Shown piece after piece: positions 1 to 11,678 of a stretch of 64,000 bases of DNA. The DNA is from Hypomyces perniciosus (lineage: Eukaryota; Ascomycota; Sordariomycetes; Hypocreales; Hypocreaceae), in contig SPDT01000004.1 of assembly GCA_008477525.1 (NCBI GenBank), positions 3,968,001-4,032,000 of the forward strand, written 5' to 3'. Position 1 is the first letter of the stretch; each line of letters starts with the position of its first letter. The notes beneath the pieces are model-generated. The model worked only from the letters and a program-made list of their open reading frames with translations. It was not told where the DNA came from and did not search any database. The position numbers and the translations under genes are program-made.

Positions 1-2
1 CA

Positions 3-27
3 CCAGACCAGACCAGACCAGACCAGC
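3..27. repeat. CCAGA pentanucleotide microsatellite
   Basis: About five tandem copies of the 5-mer CCAGA lie at the left window edge, directly upstream of the first gene, in what is probably its 5' leader. The frame of the downstream ATG stays open through this repeat to the window edge, so I cannot exclude that it is coding. Confidence 0.8.
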
Positions 28-63
28 CTTTGCTGCCTGTGTCAACTCTCTCTGAATTTTGCC

Positions 64-3000
64 ATGGTGATGAATGATTCTGGCCCCAGGGTGTCGCGCG
101 CCTCCACAATGTCCAATTCGGCCGCTGCCAATGCAGACGACTCTGGTGAGCCATTCTGTCGTCGCTGGCATTGATTGCCCCTCCTGTTCCTCCGGCCTGA
201 CCCGCATGGCCCGTTGATGCAATGCACAACCAACGCTGACCATTCGTGTTGTCCAGCGTCTACCATAACCGTCAATACCAAAGCTCCCCCCAGCTTTCCT
301 CCTCCCAAGACCGATAAGCCTCGCCCTCACGTCTGCGCCACCTGTCAACGCTCGTTCGCCCGATTGGAACATTTGAAGCGACATGAGCGCTCTCACACAA
401 AGGAAAAGCCGTTCGAGTGCCCCGAGTGTTCGCGATGCTTTGCCCGTCGCGATCTGCTGCTTCGTCACCAGCAGAAGCTTCACCAGTCGTCGACCCCGTC
501 TTCTCGCCCCCGGAACCGTCGAGAGTCGGCAAGCGGAGTTCCTCCCGGTCAGAGTCGGGCCCGCAAGAACAGCGTGGCTGGCGCCAATCCTGCCGCAGCC
601 AACTCTGGCACCGCCTCCATGCGACCGAGGGCAAATACCATCAGCCACGTCGACGGCGCTGCTATGCAAATGATGGCTTCAGCAAATGCATCCGTTGCAC
701 GCGGCATGCATCCAGGTCATGGCCGCCACCCGAGTCTGGCTGGCCTGCCCATCCACAATCTCGATCAGGTGTTCGGTGGCATGTCCATGACTATGGGCCA
801 GAGAGGCGTGCACCTTGGGCTTCCCAAGCTGGAAACTGGGCAGCTCAATAACGACTTCGACAATGGCCTCCGCACGGCACCGCCCTTGTCTGCATTCAAT
901 CCCGACCTCGACTTCGAGAGTCTTCTGTTCGGGCCCGGCTCGACCATCAACCCCAACGCCCTGCACTATAGTGATTCCCCCCCGTCTATGGCCATGGAGC
1001 AAACGTCTCCGTTCATCTCCGCCATAAATGACGTCTCCAACCCGACCTTTGATGATACCTTTGACTGGCTGAGTGGCTTCGAGCACCAGATGTCAATTCA
1101 GACGAATGAGAACGTGGTAGACGAGTCGAGCCCATCTGCCCTCAGTACGACGAGCCAGAGTGGGATAAGTGATGTGATGGTGGATGGATCAAACCACCCA
1201 GCGCCAGCCGGGACGAGTACCATGTGGCAACCCTCCGTGATGGGACCACCGCAGATGCCGAACCCGTTTGCTATGGATCTTAATGGTTCGGTCTTTCCGG
1301 ATCTCCTCAATGGAGCTCCTTTATCACCTCAGCCAGCTTCTCAAAAGATCAATGACCCTTACTTCTCCACGCCCCCACCATCGCTGAGCTCGTTGAGCCC
1401 TTCCGTCGTATCTGGACTGAACACACAGAATCTTAACCAGACCCTTGGCTTCAATGCCGGCCCGGACACCCCGTCGTCCCTCAGCGGCATTAACCATGGC
1501 GCTTCGCCCGTAACCACCATCACAGATGCCACAAGGGCAGCTATCGTGAACGTTCTATCCCAGTGCCCGCCCTTTGGAGGCCGTAAATTCCTCTTTACTT
1601 CTCAGAGCTCACCACAGTCGCCTCAGTTCCAGTCAGCCGGGTCCACACCATCGACTCAGCCTGCCAACCTGCCCAGTACCCAGACTCTTCAGCGTTATGT
1701 CGCTGCTTATATCACTTATTTCCATCCACATCTCCCGTTCTTGCATTTGCCCACGTTGTCCCTTGACATGTCGTCCCCAAATGGTCGCGCTAGTGGTGTA
1801 GGCGGTAGTGGATGTCTGGTGCTTGCAATGGCTGCAATCGGTGCCCTGTATGAGTTGGAGCACACCCAGTCCATGGAGCTCTTCGACATGGCCAAAAAGA
1901 TGATCTTCTTTTACCTGCAGGAACGCCGAATGGCCGACGCTCGCAAGACCGATATCCGACGCAGCACACAGAGCAACTCTGATCAAAGCTCTTCAGGTAA
2001 GGATAGCTCGGCTCACACCCCTGTCTGGCTCGTCCAGGCAATGCTACTCAACGTCGTCTACGGTCACAACTGCGGCGACAAGACCATCAGCGACATCGCT
2101 TCTACTCACTGTGCAGCACTCGTCAGCCTAGCTCAGGCGGCAGACCTTTTCCGCCCTGAACAAGGAGACAGCCTTGCTGATGGCCAAGATGTTCGAATGA
2201 CGGATGACACAAACTGGAATAGGACCACCGAGCAAGAGGAACGACAGGAGTGGTTGCAATGGGCAAAGAAGGAGGAACGCAAACGAACCCTATACGCTGT
2301 CTTCATTATGTCCAGCCTTCTCGTCACCGCCTACAACCATACTCCAGCACTGACGAATTCTGAAATCTTGCTGGATTTGCCCTGTGATGAGGAGTTCTTC
2401 GCGGCCGAGACTAGTTCAGTCTTCTTCGCCAAGGGCGGCGTTGAAGCTACAAACCATAACCACCTGAAGTTTAGCGATGCTTTAGGAGATCTTCTGCGCG
2501 CAAACGAAAGACAGCAGAAGCACATGGCCCTTAGCAACAGCGGAAAACAGGCGCTTGGGTCGCCAGCGAACACAGTCGATGTGCCCACGATAGACTTAAA
2601 ACCCAGCACATTTGGTTGCTTAATTCTAATCCATGCTCTTCACAACTACATCTGGGAAACAAGGCAGAGACACCACACCAAGGTTTGGACCAATGAGGAG
2701 ACCGAGAAAATGCATCGACACATCGAACCCGCCCTCAAAGCCTGGCAGATGGCCTGGGCTAGCAATCCTCAGCACTCGTTGGAGCGACCCAACCCATTCG
2801 GCATGGGGCCTTTATCTGCTGATGCCGTACCACTTCTGGACCTCGCTTATGTGCGCTTATATGTCAACCTCTCTCGCTCGAAAGAGAAATTCTGGCAACG
2901 GGACTGGGACGGCATGGCAGAGGAGCTGGCTCGTGGGACTGAGGTTGTTCAACATGCTGAGCATTCACCAGCGTCCAATACCGAATCAACCGGCACCGAC

Positions 3001-3651
3001 GCCTTTGACAACTCGCTCTTCACGGGCTCTTCAGCAACGCACACCTCATCCTCGGATCCTTCAGCCATTAAATTCTCCACCACGGCTAATGCATTCCATT
3101 TGTCTAGTCGCTCTGTCTCACGTCGAGAAAAACACTTGCGGAAAGCTGCCTTTTACGCAGCTGACTCGCTTGCAATGTCTGATAAGCTTGGTGTTACTTT
3201 TGCCGACTTCACCAGCCGTGAGCTACCTCTCCAGTCGGCATTGTGTGCGTTTGACTGCGCACAAGTTCTTGGCGAATGGGTCGCTACGCTCCAGGACAGA
3301 GTTGGCCGCTACTTGGGAATTATTGGGCAAGACCAGCTAGATACGGCACAGGTGCCCGCTATTATGCTACTTGAGGAAGAGGATGTCAAACTTCTTGAAA
3401 AGATCCAGGAAGTTTTGTCGTCTGCGGATCTGAAAATTAGCCTGGATCTGATGGGAGGCGTTCACAGCGCTGAATCGAGAACCCCAGTAGATGGGCATAA
3501 GGGCTATGCAACCAAAATCCTCCGTCTGACTGCTCACATGCTGAATAAGGCAGCGGTTTGGCCTGTCACTCAGCTCATGGCTCAATGCCTCGAGATCCAC
3601 GCCAACTACACGCGGACCAGAGCAGAGAAGTCCCTCGCTGCGTCTGACTAA
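64..3651 (+). CDS. C2H2 zinc-finger / fungal-specific transcription factor, AmdX-like
   Basis: Exons 64..145 and 257..3651 (1158 aa). The start is the ATG in gccATGg at 64; the 111-nt intron has GTGAGC and CAG ends, a CTGAC branch point, and keeps frame. Two adjacent C2H2 fingers lie at about residues 53-75 and 80-104 (C-x2-C..H-x3-H and C-x2-C..H-x4-H). A basic Arg/Ser segment and a long Pro/Ser/Gln-rich region follow, then a fungal-specific transcription factor (MHR-type) domain from about residue 500 to the C-terminus, beginning around [19 protein letters not shown]. Two fingers followed by an MHR at this length match the Aspergillus AmdX-type regulators, which in A. nidulans act on amdS (family knowledge). 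It is expected to be a nuclear DNA-binding regulator; targets here are unknown. The naming rests on recognition, not alignment. The longer open frame beginning with TTG at 175 is an artefact of intron 1. Confidence 0.85.
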
Positions 3652-4965
3652 CAGACCCGTGAACCTTTCAGGAGTCCCCTTCGTGAGATCTCAGCGGCCC
3701 TATCTAATGATTTGTGGGCCTAGCGCTGCAAAAACCTCACAGGCTATACATATTACAATAATCCCTGATTTCTGTGACACTCAGGGTAGCATCTTTTGGC
3801 GTTGCGGGAACTCGAAGGCATACAGAATTTCTTATATTCATGGCTGCGTTACTTCAACCTCTTCCCTCGCCCACATATGTCGACCTGGCAGACCGGAATC
3901 GGTAATGCCACGATTGGCTTCGTACATGGATTTGTTCGCAGTTGGGTGGTTTACTTGTCTCACTTTTACGGGATTGGCAAAGGCGTTTTTTTGGCTTACA
4001 ATGGAAGAGTTATCTACTCTTTCTGGGATTATGAGGCATCCACCTTGGTTCCACAACTTACCACTTTGATGGCCACACGCTTGATGCGTTGTACGACCGA
4101 GGGACATGGTTGATTTGTTGAACGGAGACGCCATTTTGTCGGCTGGGGCCAGAGGATTGATTGGACATACGAGTCCCTTTTGCTAGGGATACTACTGCTT
4201 CGAGACTTGGAAAAACATCATTACAACTAGCTCAACCGACTTTAGACGCAGGGTCCGAGGGTGTAGGATATCTTGTTCGAAGCCGACGACTTTTAACAGA
4301 AATGTGCAAAGGCATATGTCCCCATGTTAGATAGATAACGTGCCAGTTGCTTCATTCTCCAGCTTCAGGGTATGACTGAAGGAGAGGCAAGGGATCAGTG
4401 ACATAATGTGTGGCTATTTGCGCAAAGGGGCGGGTACCTATTTAATGGAGTTGGAGGGAATGTATGCAATTTCTCCCCGGAAATGTCAATAGGTATTTAT
4501 AGGAATCGAACGCGCAAATGGATCGTCATTTTGAAAGCCATCAAACAATGCCCAATCTCGATTACGTTTTCGATAAGGATAGGTTTAGGGTGAGGTTTAC
4601 TTGGATGAAATGGATGTTAAGACTGATTCATTCGCATCACCATCGCACCTAGTTTTTTTTTAATACTTATTCATCTTAATCGTTGGGTGCCTGTCGATGT
4701 CTATGGGTGCCGTCTCATAGTCTTGAAAGTATGACTCAGTGCGGAAAAGTATGGATGGTTGATGCCTATCTGACTGGCGAAGACTAAAGAGCCTCACTCA
4801 CCCCATTAGGCTAAGTGGAGCGATCGACTGTCTCATCTTCAGCTCAATATTTCTCATCCTAAAAGGCTACGACGACAACTCCATTCTCGTTCACATACAA
4901 GCGAACAAAGCAGCACGAAAACTGCCTTCACAAACAGAAGATACACACATTTAAAGAAGGGTAAA
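3652..4965. other. Intergenic, no gene seen
   Basis: Only short random frames are present; none shows a family motif. The left part is probably the 3' UTR of the AmdX-like gene and the last ~150 bases the leader of the Nudix gene. Confidence 0.6.
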
Positions 4966-5559
4966 ATGTCTCAAGCAGATATCTCCGGGCCCGACTTCAG
5001 CTTCGATGAATCCCTCATCGAATGGACCGTTCCTAAAAACGAATGGCTCCGCATCCACAGCAAATCCTTTGACGGGATCGCCTCAGCAGCCATCATTTTC
5101 GACTCGCAAGACCGCGTGTTGCTTGTCCAGCGCGCTGCGCACGATAGCATGCCCAATAAGTGGGAGACCCCCGGCGGGGCAGTCGACGCGGAGGATGCCT
5201 CCATCTTGCATGGTTGCGCGAGGGAAGTCCGCGAGGAGACGGGTCTAGTGGCTAAAAAGATGAGGAGGCTTGTGACGGAGGGTGAGGGAAAGGGTGTGGG
5301 GGGCAAGGGTTCGGTGTTTACGAATTCGACGGGGACGAAGGTGATTTGTTCGTTTGCGTTTGAGGTGGATGTGGAGGGGGGAGGGGAGGTGGTGTTGGAT
5401 CCGAATGAGCATCAGGATTGGGCTTGGGCGACGGAGGAGGAGGTTAGGAGGGAGGTGTTGGAGGGGGGGAAGAAGGTGCCGTTGAGTACGGCGATGGTAA
5501 GGAATAGGTTGATGGAGGCGTTTCGGTTGAGGAGGGAGGAGAGGGAAGAGTCGTTGTGA
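4966..5559 (+). CDS. Nudix hydrolase family protein
   Basis: A single exon of 197 aa starting at an ATG in AAAATGTC context. Residues 68-93 carry a Nudix-box variant: a TPGG start followed by an intact REVREETGL core, so the metal-binding Arg/Glu helix is conserved. The spacing between the glycines and the REVREE helix is about one to two residues longer than the textbook GX5EX7REUXEEXGU box, as is common in fungal members. It probably hydrolyses a nucleoside diphosphate linked to another moiety; the substrate cannot be read from sequence. No signal peptide or membrane segment is seen, so it is probably cytosolic. The second half of the coding strand is unusually purine-rich, with runs of G in GGAGG-like codons, giving a strong strand skew compared with the first half. 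Confidence 0.88.
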   Translation: MSQADISGPDFSFDESLIEWTVPKNEWLRIHSKSFDGIASAAIIFDSQDRVLLVQRAAHDSMPNKWETPGGAVDAEDASILHGCAREVREETGLVAKKMRRLVTEGEGKGVGGKGSVFTNSTGTKVICSFAFEVDVEGGGEVVLDPNEHQDWAWATEEEVRREVLEGGKKVPLSTAMVRNRLMEAFRLRREEREESL

Positions 5560-6759
5560 GGGTGGAGAGGTGCGTGTGAGGTTTGGATATCTGGATAGTA
5601 TCGTGTGGTGAGATGTTTGATGGAAAGAGCAAGACGATTAATGGAAACGTGTAGATGGCTGCTGGCCAAGCATCTCGCATACCTCGTGCCTATGACCTGC
5701 TCCTCCTCGTATCCGGTTCTCTGTGCCGTGCACCAACGCTTGACGAATCGTATCTCACTACGAAACATTCCTCCCGCTCGCCGACGGGATATTCATGGCA
5801 ACTCCAGTCACCAAGGTCACTATCCTAGCAGCGCTGCTAGGTCTTCTCAGGATGCTAGTCTTCAAAGGATCTGTTGTTGCCATGTCTCTGAATACAAGTC
5901 GTCTACGAAGCTCATGCTTGGTCCATTTGCTGCATATGCCTCTGGACAATCTATATATTAGCGGCAAAGTGTCAGTCGTCAACGCAATGCAATTCCAAAG
6001 GCACACGAAGTAGATACACCGTCATAGGCCGCCCATCCATGCATGTTTGCCTTGTGAGAAGCAACACCCAAGCTGGGAAGTGCTTTTACCGTCGCAGCCA
6101 TCTTGGCATTGGTGTTGTATCACACCTCCCAGACAAACCGGTGAATCGATTTGTTCGGCTAATTACTTCGGGTCACCTTTGTTTGACACATCGTAATGAG
6201 AAAGTGCGCATCCTTATATGCTTGTCCTTCAGCAGCGCGGGTGAGGTCGAGAAGTGGTTGGCTGGTGGAGGGAATGAGGAGGTGATGTGTTGGCGAGCGA
6301 GGGTGTTAGGGGTGCTGGTCGTATTGTATGACGATGACCAGGGAGATGATACGATACTGCTATGCGGCATTATCGACGAGATGGAGAAGCTCACAGCGTA
6401 TCGCTTATCCTACTTCTTCTGCCAGGCAACGGAGCCGAGACTAAGAAGTGCAACTGCTGTGTTGCGGGGGCTTATCTATAGTCTCGTCGTTCAACAATCA
6501 TCACTTATATCTTATATTCGAGAAAAGGGCAAGCACGCGTGCAGAAGTGTGTGTAGGTGTTATCAGAAACTCTACGTTCATGTTCCTATCAACATGCATA
6601 TCTCTAACAAAACTCAAGTCACCACCGATGCCGTCATCACGCGGCCGCAAAATTATAGAGGAAGCACAATTAGCACCTAGAGTAGAACCACAATGTCTCC
6701 AGGCTGACACTCACATGCCCTAGCACACTTTTGACAGTCGAGGGAATGTAGAGGATGCA
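5560..6759. other. Intergenic, no gene seen
   Basis: Several open frames of 70-213 codons exist on both strands, but none has a recognisable domain, plausible splice partners or codon bias distinct from the opposite strand. I do not call a gene here. Confidence 0.55.
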
Positions 6760-7914
6760 TCATCGACGGTTGGCTGCTCGATTGTTTAGTACTTGATGGG
6801 AATGTGTTTTTGCTGGCCTACCTGGGGAAGGGCGTAGCAGTCCTGTCACGGGGAAGAGGTCTGGGGTGGCTAAGGCAGGCAGGCCGGTGCAGTAGGTTAC
6901 ATGACCGGGAATCTGAGTCCAGCCGCTGGGCGCGTAGTCGCCAGGGCCCGGCAAGCACCACGAGCTCATGACGCCCGAGTATGTGCAGAAGCAAGCTACG
7001 GGGTCCATGCTGGGCAGCGGTGTAGCCCAGGTGGTGGTAGTGTCGTACCGGGAGCTGAGTGACGCATGGATGGCGTCCGCCGCTACATCTAGGCCGACCT
7101 TGTCGGGGCATCCGGGATATGCCATGTCGTCGGGAGGGTCCTGCTCCTCGCCGGGAAGCTGGTCCACACTCTGGCTGGCCTCTCGCGGAGCCGCCAATGG
7201 CTTTTTCCGGCCTGGGCTCGGATTGGACATAGTTGGCCAAGGCAAACTAGGCATAATGATCGGCATTCCTCTGCGTACCTTAGTATAGTAAGTAACCCGA
7301 GTACTGCGGGGCGACCCGTCCGGGCAGTTGCCGGGATTGGGCTTGGCATCCCCGCAAAAGTTGTCCGGGTCGGTGCTGGTGGGTCCCAGTGTGCCGTCGC
7401 TGCAGCGGACCTCGATCCAGAGCGACAAGTACCATTCCCAGGGGGGATACCACTGCCATGGCTGCGAGTATATTTGCTGGGCTGCTTGAAAGATTTCTGT
7501 TCGCAACAGAATGTCAGCCGAATTTTAATCCCCCCCCAAGCCTGAGCACTTACGGAGTATCTCAGCACGAGTGTTGTCTGGGATGAGGTTAGGGCCCGAT
7601 GCCGGACCCCAGAACTCTACCGCAGCTTTAGAGTTCCAGTCGATGTTTTTATAGACGGATTCCTGTTGTGCTAGCTTGTAAAAGTCGTTATAGGCTTCCG
7701 TAATGGCGTTGGCCTCGTTATTTCCACAGCCTTTGAAACCATAGAGGCGGGTGCCTCGGAGGTTGGCGACTGAGATGTTAGTACCGTCAGGGTATTTTAG
7801 GGAAGGGTAAGGTGGTATGGAATCGTTTGCAAAGTCAGGGGCATAGTCCCAGACTGAGTCCGCCATAGATACCGCCAACAAGCAAAGCAGCACGACAAGA
7901 TGGAGCAAGATCAA
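6760..7914 (-). pseudogene. Decayed secreted metalloprotease-like (M35-like) gene
   Basis: The 5' part reads as a secreted protein. A hydrophobic leader with core LLHLVVLLCLLAVSMA precedes segments typical of fungal secreted M35-like proteins (YGFKGCG, NDFYKLA, WIEVRC, TRVTYYT). A normal intron (donor GTAAGT, branch CTGAC, acceptor CAG near 7500) joins exon 1 to exon 2 in phase 1. Signs of decay: the leader starts with TTG where ATG is expected, and the first ATG (7866) lies after the leader; directly after the YYTK stretch the family's C-terminal motif (NADHYA..FALANYVQS) appears in another frame, so about 100-130 residues including the expected HExxH zinc site are absent; and a TAG (7247..7249) stands where that motif normally has Gln. 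The sequence beyond about 7190 remains open but I recognise nothing. The leader overlaps the stop of the upstream gene (7911..8594). Confidence 0.6.
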
Positions 7915-8594
7915 GTGTTGCAGTATCGGGTAGGAACCAGCGGGCCAACCTCTCCGGTAATCTTCTCCTCCCAGGCCCGGAGGCAGACCACTCCTTGATA
8001 TTCGCGCTCACTCTTGTAGAAGGTGGCACCCATAGCCTTCAGGATCTCGCACCGCTCCTCCATAGTCCGGGCAAGGAGGACCCTTGCTGTGTCACCGGGC
8101 TCGAGATTGTCCAGAGTACCATACATAGGCTGCTCATATTCCGCCACCCAGAGCCCTCCAGCCGACCCTGCAAGAATACCCACACAAACCCAACATCTCT
8201 CCATCGGCGCTGGGCCTGGTTTTATACCATTTTCTAGATCAGATACCATAGCATCATCCTCACCCAATATACCACTAATAAAGCTAAACCTCTGTCTACT
8301 ATCAAACCACTTAGCCCCAAGTCGGAGTAGCTGTTGGCAAAACCTATCTTCGGCATCTTGGTCTGGATCGCGTTGTAATGGTGGTTTAACAGGGTAAAAG
8401 CCAAGGAAATCCATGTCGACCCCCGTGGCTCGCTCAAGCACGATCAGTCCGCCGCGCGAGGGCCACCCCCACAGAGACACATGGTCGTGAAATACTGTGC
8501 GTTCCATAGGAGGCGGGGGCGGTCGAATAGGAAAGCCCAAGGCTTTGCGGCGTGAGGCCGGATCGGGTTTCTGGTCTTGCGGGCGAGTTCGCAT
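7911..8594 (-). CDS. Conserved fungal hypothetical protein (accessory family)
   Basis: A single exon of 227 aa. I recognise the overall pattern as an ascomycete accessory family of unknown function: an N-terminal HDHVSLWGWPSRGG segment, a central LGEDD..SDLENG stretch, a LWVAEYE motif, a cysteine near ERCEILKAMGATFY, and a C-terminal ITGEVGPLVPT. No signal peptide, membrane helix or catalytic signature is visible. The first ATG is at 8594; a second ATG about 27 codons in (before ERTVFHDHV) fits the usual family start better and may be the real one. Its TGA stop overlaps the beginning of the decayed secreted gene downstream, which is tight for two fungal genes and suggests that the neighbour was placed or eroded there secondarily. 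Function unknown. Confidence 0.65.
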   Translation of the reverse strand: MRTRPQDQKPDPASRRKALGFPIRPPPPPMERTVFHDHVSLWGWPSRGGLIVLERATGVDMDFLGFYPVKPPLQRDPDQDAEDRFCQQLLRLGAKWFDSRQRFSFISGILGEDDAMVSDLENGIKPGPAPMERCWVCVGILAGSAGGLWVAEYEQPMYGTLDNLEPGDTARVLLARTMEERCEILKAMGATFYKSEREYQGVVCLRAWEEKITGEVGPLVPTRYCNT

Positions 8595-8680
8595 AGTGAT
8601 GTTGAGATGGGTTCATCACAGAGATAAGGATAGCATAAGGAAGGCAAAGGATGATGGTATTGAAAGGATTACCTTGCTAT

Positions 8681-8698
8681 GAAGGAAGAAGAAGAAGG

Positions 8699-8729
<31 letters not shown>

Positions 8730-8794
8730 GAAGAAGAAGAAGAAGAAGAAGAAGAAGAAGAAGAAGAAGCAGAGGAAGAAGAAGCAGAGGAAGA
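8681..8794. repeat. Compound GAA/GAT trinucleotide microsatellite
   Basis: Imperfect (GAA)n, then about ten GAT units (8699-8728), then about fifteen GAA units, decaying into GCAGAG interruptions. It lies about 100 bp upstream of the ATG of the gene at 7911..8594 and may sit in its promoter or leader. Poly-Glu or poly-Phe frames through it are not genes. Confidence 0.9.
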
Positions 8795-10023
8795 CCATCT
8801 TAAGTAGTATGTGTCGTTTGGTTACCTAGTACACAAGCAAACAGAAGGAGGTCACGTGTGGCGGCACTTTGCTAAGGGACACCCTTTCCGGGCCTATCGC
8901 CATGCATTCAATGACGCTTATACATACAGTGCCGCTGCAAAGGCAATGCTGCAATGCAACTTTAACACAGTACGAAGTACGGAGTAACTCAAATACAACA
9001 ATACTACGAATTCGATTGCCGCTGATGCTGGTGGCTGGATAAGCCCCTGGTACGATCCCTAGCTGATTTGTATGTGGAAAATACCGACTTCTAGCCCTGA
9101 GGCGTCATTAAAGAGATCACGAACCGCTAGTAATGTCTGAACTGTATCCATAAAAGTGGCCATGTGCTTGGGGAGCCAGATGTTGAGATTTGGATTCTAA
9201 AATAGAGGCCAACTTGTCAGAGAGAAAAAAATTAATAATACTTGGATCAGTTGGTTCACTTTCATAAATTATTCTCGCATTGAGACCCTTTATCGCTCCA
9301 GCATATCATTAAGAAACCAAGGGGCATAAGCGTTATGTTATGCAGCGAGATGGCACATTTTTTTGCGGAGTATAGGTACATCTTCGTGTCAAGCACTTTC
9401 AAGACTCTGTAAGACACGGTGAGACAGTTCTTGCCTTGAATAACCGAATAATCCCTGTCCCTGTCCGAAGAGCAATGGCACACTGCATCCCAACTCCAGA
9501 TTTCCTGAAACCCTCGAGTTAGAGATTTCGGGGCCTGCCGGCTCTCGAAGGTGGTAGAATCAACCCTACAAAAGCATAGTGGACAGACTCTTGCCCTCGT
9601 ATTCCCTCGTATTCCCAGAACCACCCATGGGCGACTTTAATAATGGAAATCTGGCCAGCTAAACGGAGAACCTAGCGCTAGTTGGGATGGTTGAGAGCTA
9701 AGATCATAAATAGTCTTCTTGTTTACGTCCTGCTTGACTAATAAGTAATACTAGGTCTTTAAAACGACCAAAAGCAACAAAGCGAGAAGAGAGTACAATA
9801 ACCCATAGGTACGCATTTGTACATGAAATGTTTTCACCGGTCTCATTTTCTAGAGTACGAGGTTTGCTGTGGCGTTTGCGGGGCACAGGTGCGGTACGGA
9901 TTGGTCGTAGGGCCTGTATCGGTATATATATCCATACACGACCACCACTTCCAGGACTTCGCAAACCGCAAACCATGACCTACGAACAATCCCCAGATAC
10001 AAGGACTCTTTGCATACAGCATT
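8795..10023. other. Intergenic, no gene seen
   Basis: Contains overlapping copies of the dispersed TACGRAGTA motif at 8971-8986. A TATATATA at about 9923-9931 lies roughly 95 bp upstream of the next ATG and may be its TATA element. The minus-strand frame at 9262..9624 has no recognisable domain. Confidence 0.5.
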
Positions 10024-11290
10024 ATGCCTAGACCATGGTATCCCAGCTCACGCTCCTCGCACATGCTAGAGGAGGAATCAGAACCGCAATACTTTCTCGA
10101 ACTCATCAAGTCTTTGCCACGACCGTATCACGACCCTAAAATCGAATTGCAGATCAAACTCTACGAGCAATACAGTCTCATCGAGGACATTAGGACGTGG
10201 TTTGAGATGCCAGTCATTAATGAAGTAATCCTCAAGGGCCTTGGAGTTGTGCGTGGAGCTATCTTTGATGTTGACGAGGAGCAACCAGTCGACTTTGAGC
10301 CTCGATTTTTCGCGATTGGCTCATCCTCCAAGGCAGCGGAATACATAAATCGCTTTGAGAAGGAAGGCAATAAGTGGCCTGAGGTTTTACCAGAGGTTGC
10401 GCCAGAGGTTGTGCCAAATTCGAATCGACGATTTAATGATTTTCTTGCGCCTATGCCTCGCTATACTGAAATCGGAGCTTTTATTCAGGCCTATTCAAGA
10501 ATAATAGACGGGGGAATTAACCACGAAAGTCAAGGGCCTTTCCTTGGAGGTAAAAATCCACACTGGGCTCAAAATTAGTACGTATTTATGTTGTGGGCGA
10601 TTTCATTTAGTGATGATTAACATTGCTTTATTTCAGTCCTCCTCCAACCACCCGGTTGGGATATCTTCATCACGTTGGGCTAATAACACTCGACAAAGAC
10701 CAACAATTCAAATTGGAGGGTGCTTATACATACGGATCCAAGGATAACCCAACCGTGTCACACAATATTGCGTTAATGAGGGATACATTCGAACCTGGCG
10801 ATGAGGTTCGACGGAGCGAACTGTTCTTGGCGACTCTCTTGACGATGTACAATTTGGAGCGAAGCATGTTCCGGGGAAAACATTATACATTCCCCGTGAG
10901 ACTTGATTTGAACCCTTTTTTCTATGATACAGTTTCTAACATTCAAACTAGCTTCTACTTTTCAGCTTTCATTCAGGAGGCGGCCGTATTCTCCAGATAC
11001 ACCCCGAGCATGGAAAGCTATATGTCCGTATTTCTCGTCCGCTAGACTTTGTCAGCAGAGATGGTAAGGTTCCGCCAGATGGACGACTTTTAACTCGGTG
11101 GCTTTTGGCACGGCCTATTGGTGACACGACCTTCCCCAAAATTCGCGATGAAGACTCTACTTGGATGGAGGAGGAGGAGGATCGCCGGAACAAAGATCCT
11201 GGAGCTGCTTCGTCTTTGGCGGTCGAGCCACCAGCCAGCCTACCACTTGTAATGAGCGCGGCGAGGCGTGGGATTTGCGAAGTCGAGTGA
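10024..11290 (+). CDS. Three-exon fungal hypothetical protein
   Basis: Exons 10024..10577, 10637..10895 and 10952..11290 (383 aa). Both introns are short (59 and 56 nt) with GTACGT/CAG and GTGAGA/TAG ends and a CTAAC branch before the second acceptor; all phases agree. Exon 2 reads through TRLGYLHHVGLITLD and GDEVRRSELFLATLLTMYN, exon 3 through SFHSGGGRILQ and RPLDFVSRDG, then a Glu-rich and Ala/Pro-rich tail. The pattern resembles a dispersed ascomycete family of unknown function that often occurs in accessory regions. No signal peptide, membrane helix or catalytic motif is seen. A TATATATA box lies about 95 bp upstream. It is flanked by long gene-poor stretches and an LTR-like repeat downstream. 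I do not assign a function. Confidence 0.7.
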
Positions 11291-11678
11291 TGTGTTGTAG
11301 ACTTGTCGTGGCACATGCGTGCATGCTCAATTGGAGCTGGAAATTTCTGGTTGTTGGTTTATGTCGAAGATTTCTGTTTAGCGTTTACTTCTCCGTTCAA
11401 ATTCTTACACAGGCTGTTCAACAATGATAATTGATTCTCAGGTGCCTAGGCCAACGTTTGTGGTTTGAGCCCCCAAGATGGGACTGGACTATGGAATGAT
11501 GAGCTGGCAAGGCTGGCTTGAGGGGTAATCAATATTACGACGTTGCATTTAAGCTCTCCTAGTCTGACGGCCTGAGATAAGGCGTCCATCCCTGCATTAT
11601 TGTCTATGATGTGTCCAATTGGAAGCAATAGTTGAGCCAGTGCTGGAACGATTGGACGAGATAATACAGCTGCTGTTT

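Noticed and set aside
175..256. Frame extending the AmdX-like gene upstream to a TTG at 175
   Set aside because: It runs through a clear intron (GTGAGC..CAG with branch point) and starts at a non-ATG codon; the ATG at 64 with splicing keeps frame and gives a sensible N-terminus.
6039..6680. 213-codon plus-strand frame
   Set aside because: No domain, poor composition and overlapping frames of similar quality on the other strand.
8616..8798. Open frame of mostly Phe/Ile on the minus strand
   Set aside because: It is the translation of the GAA/GAT microsatellite.
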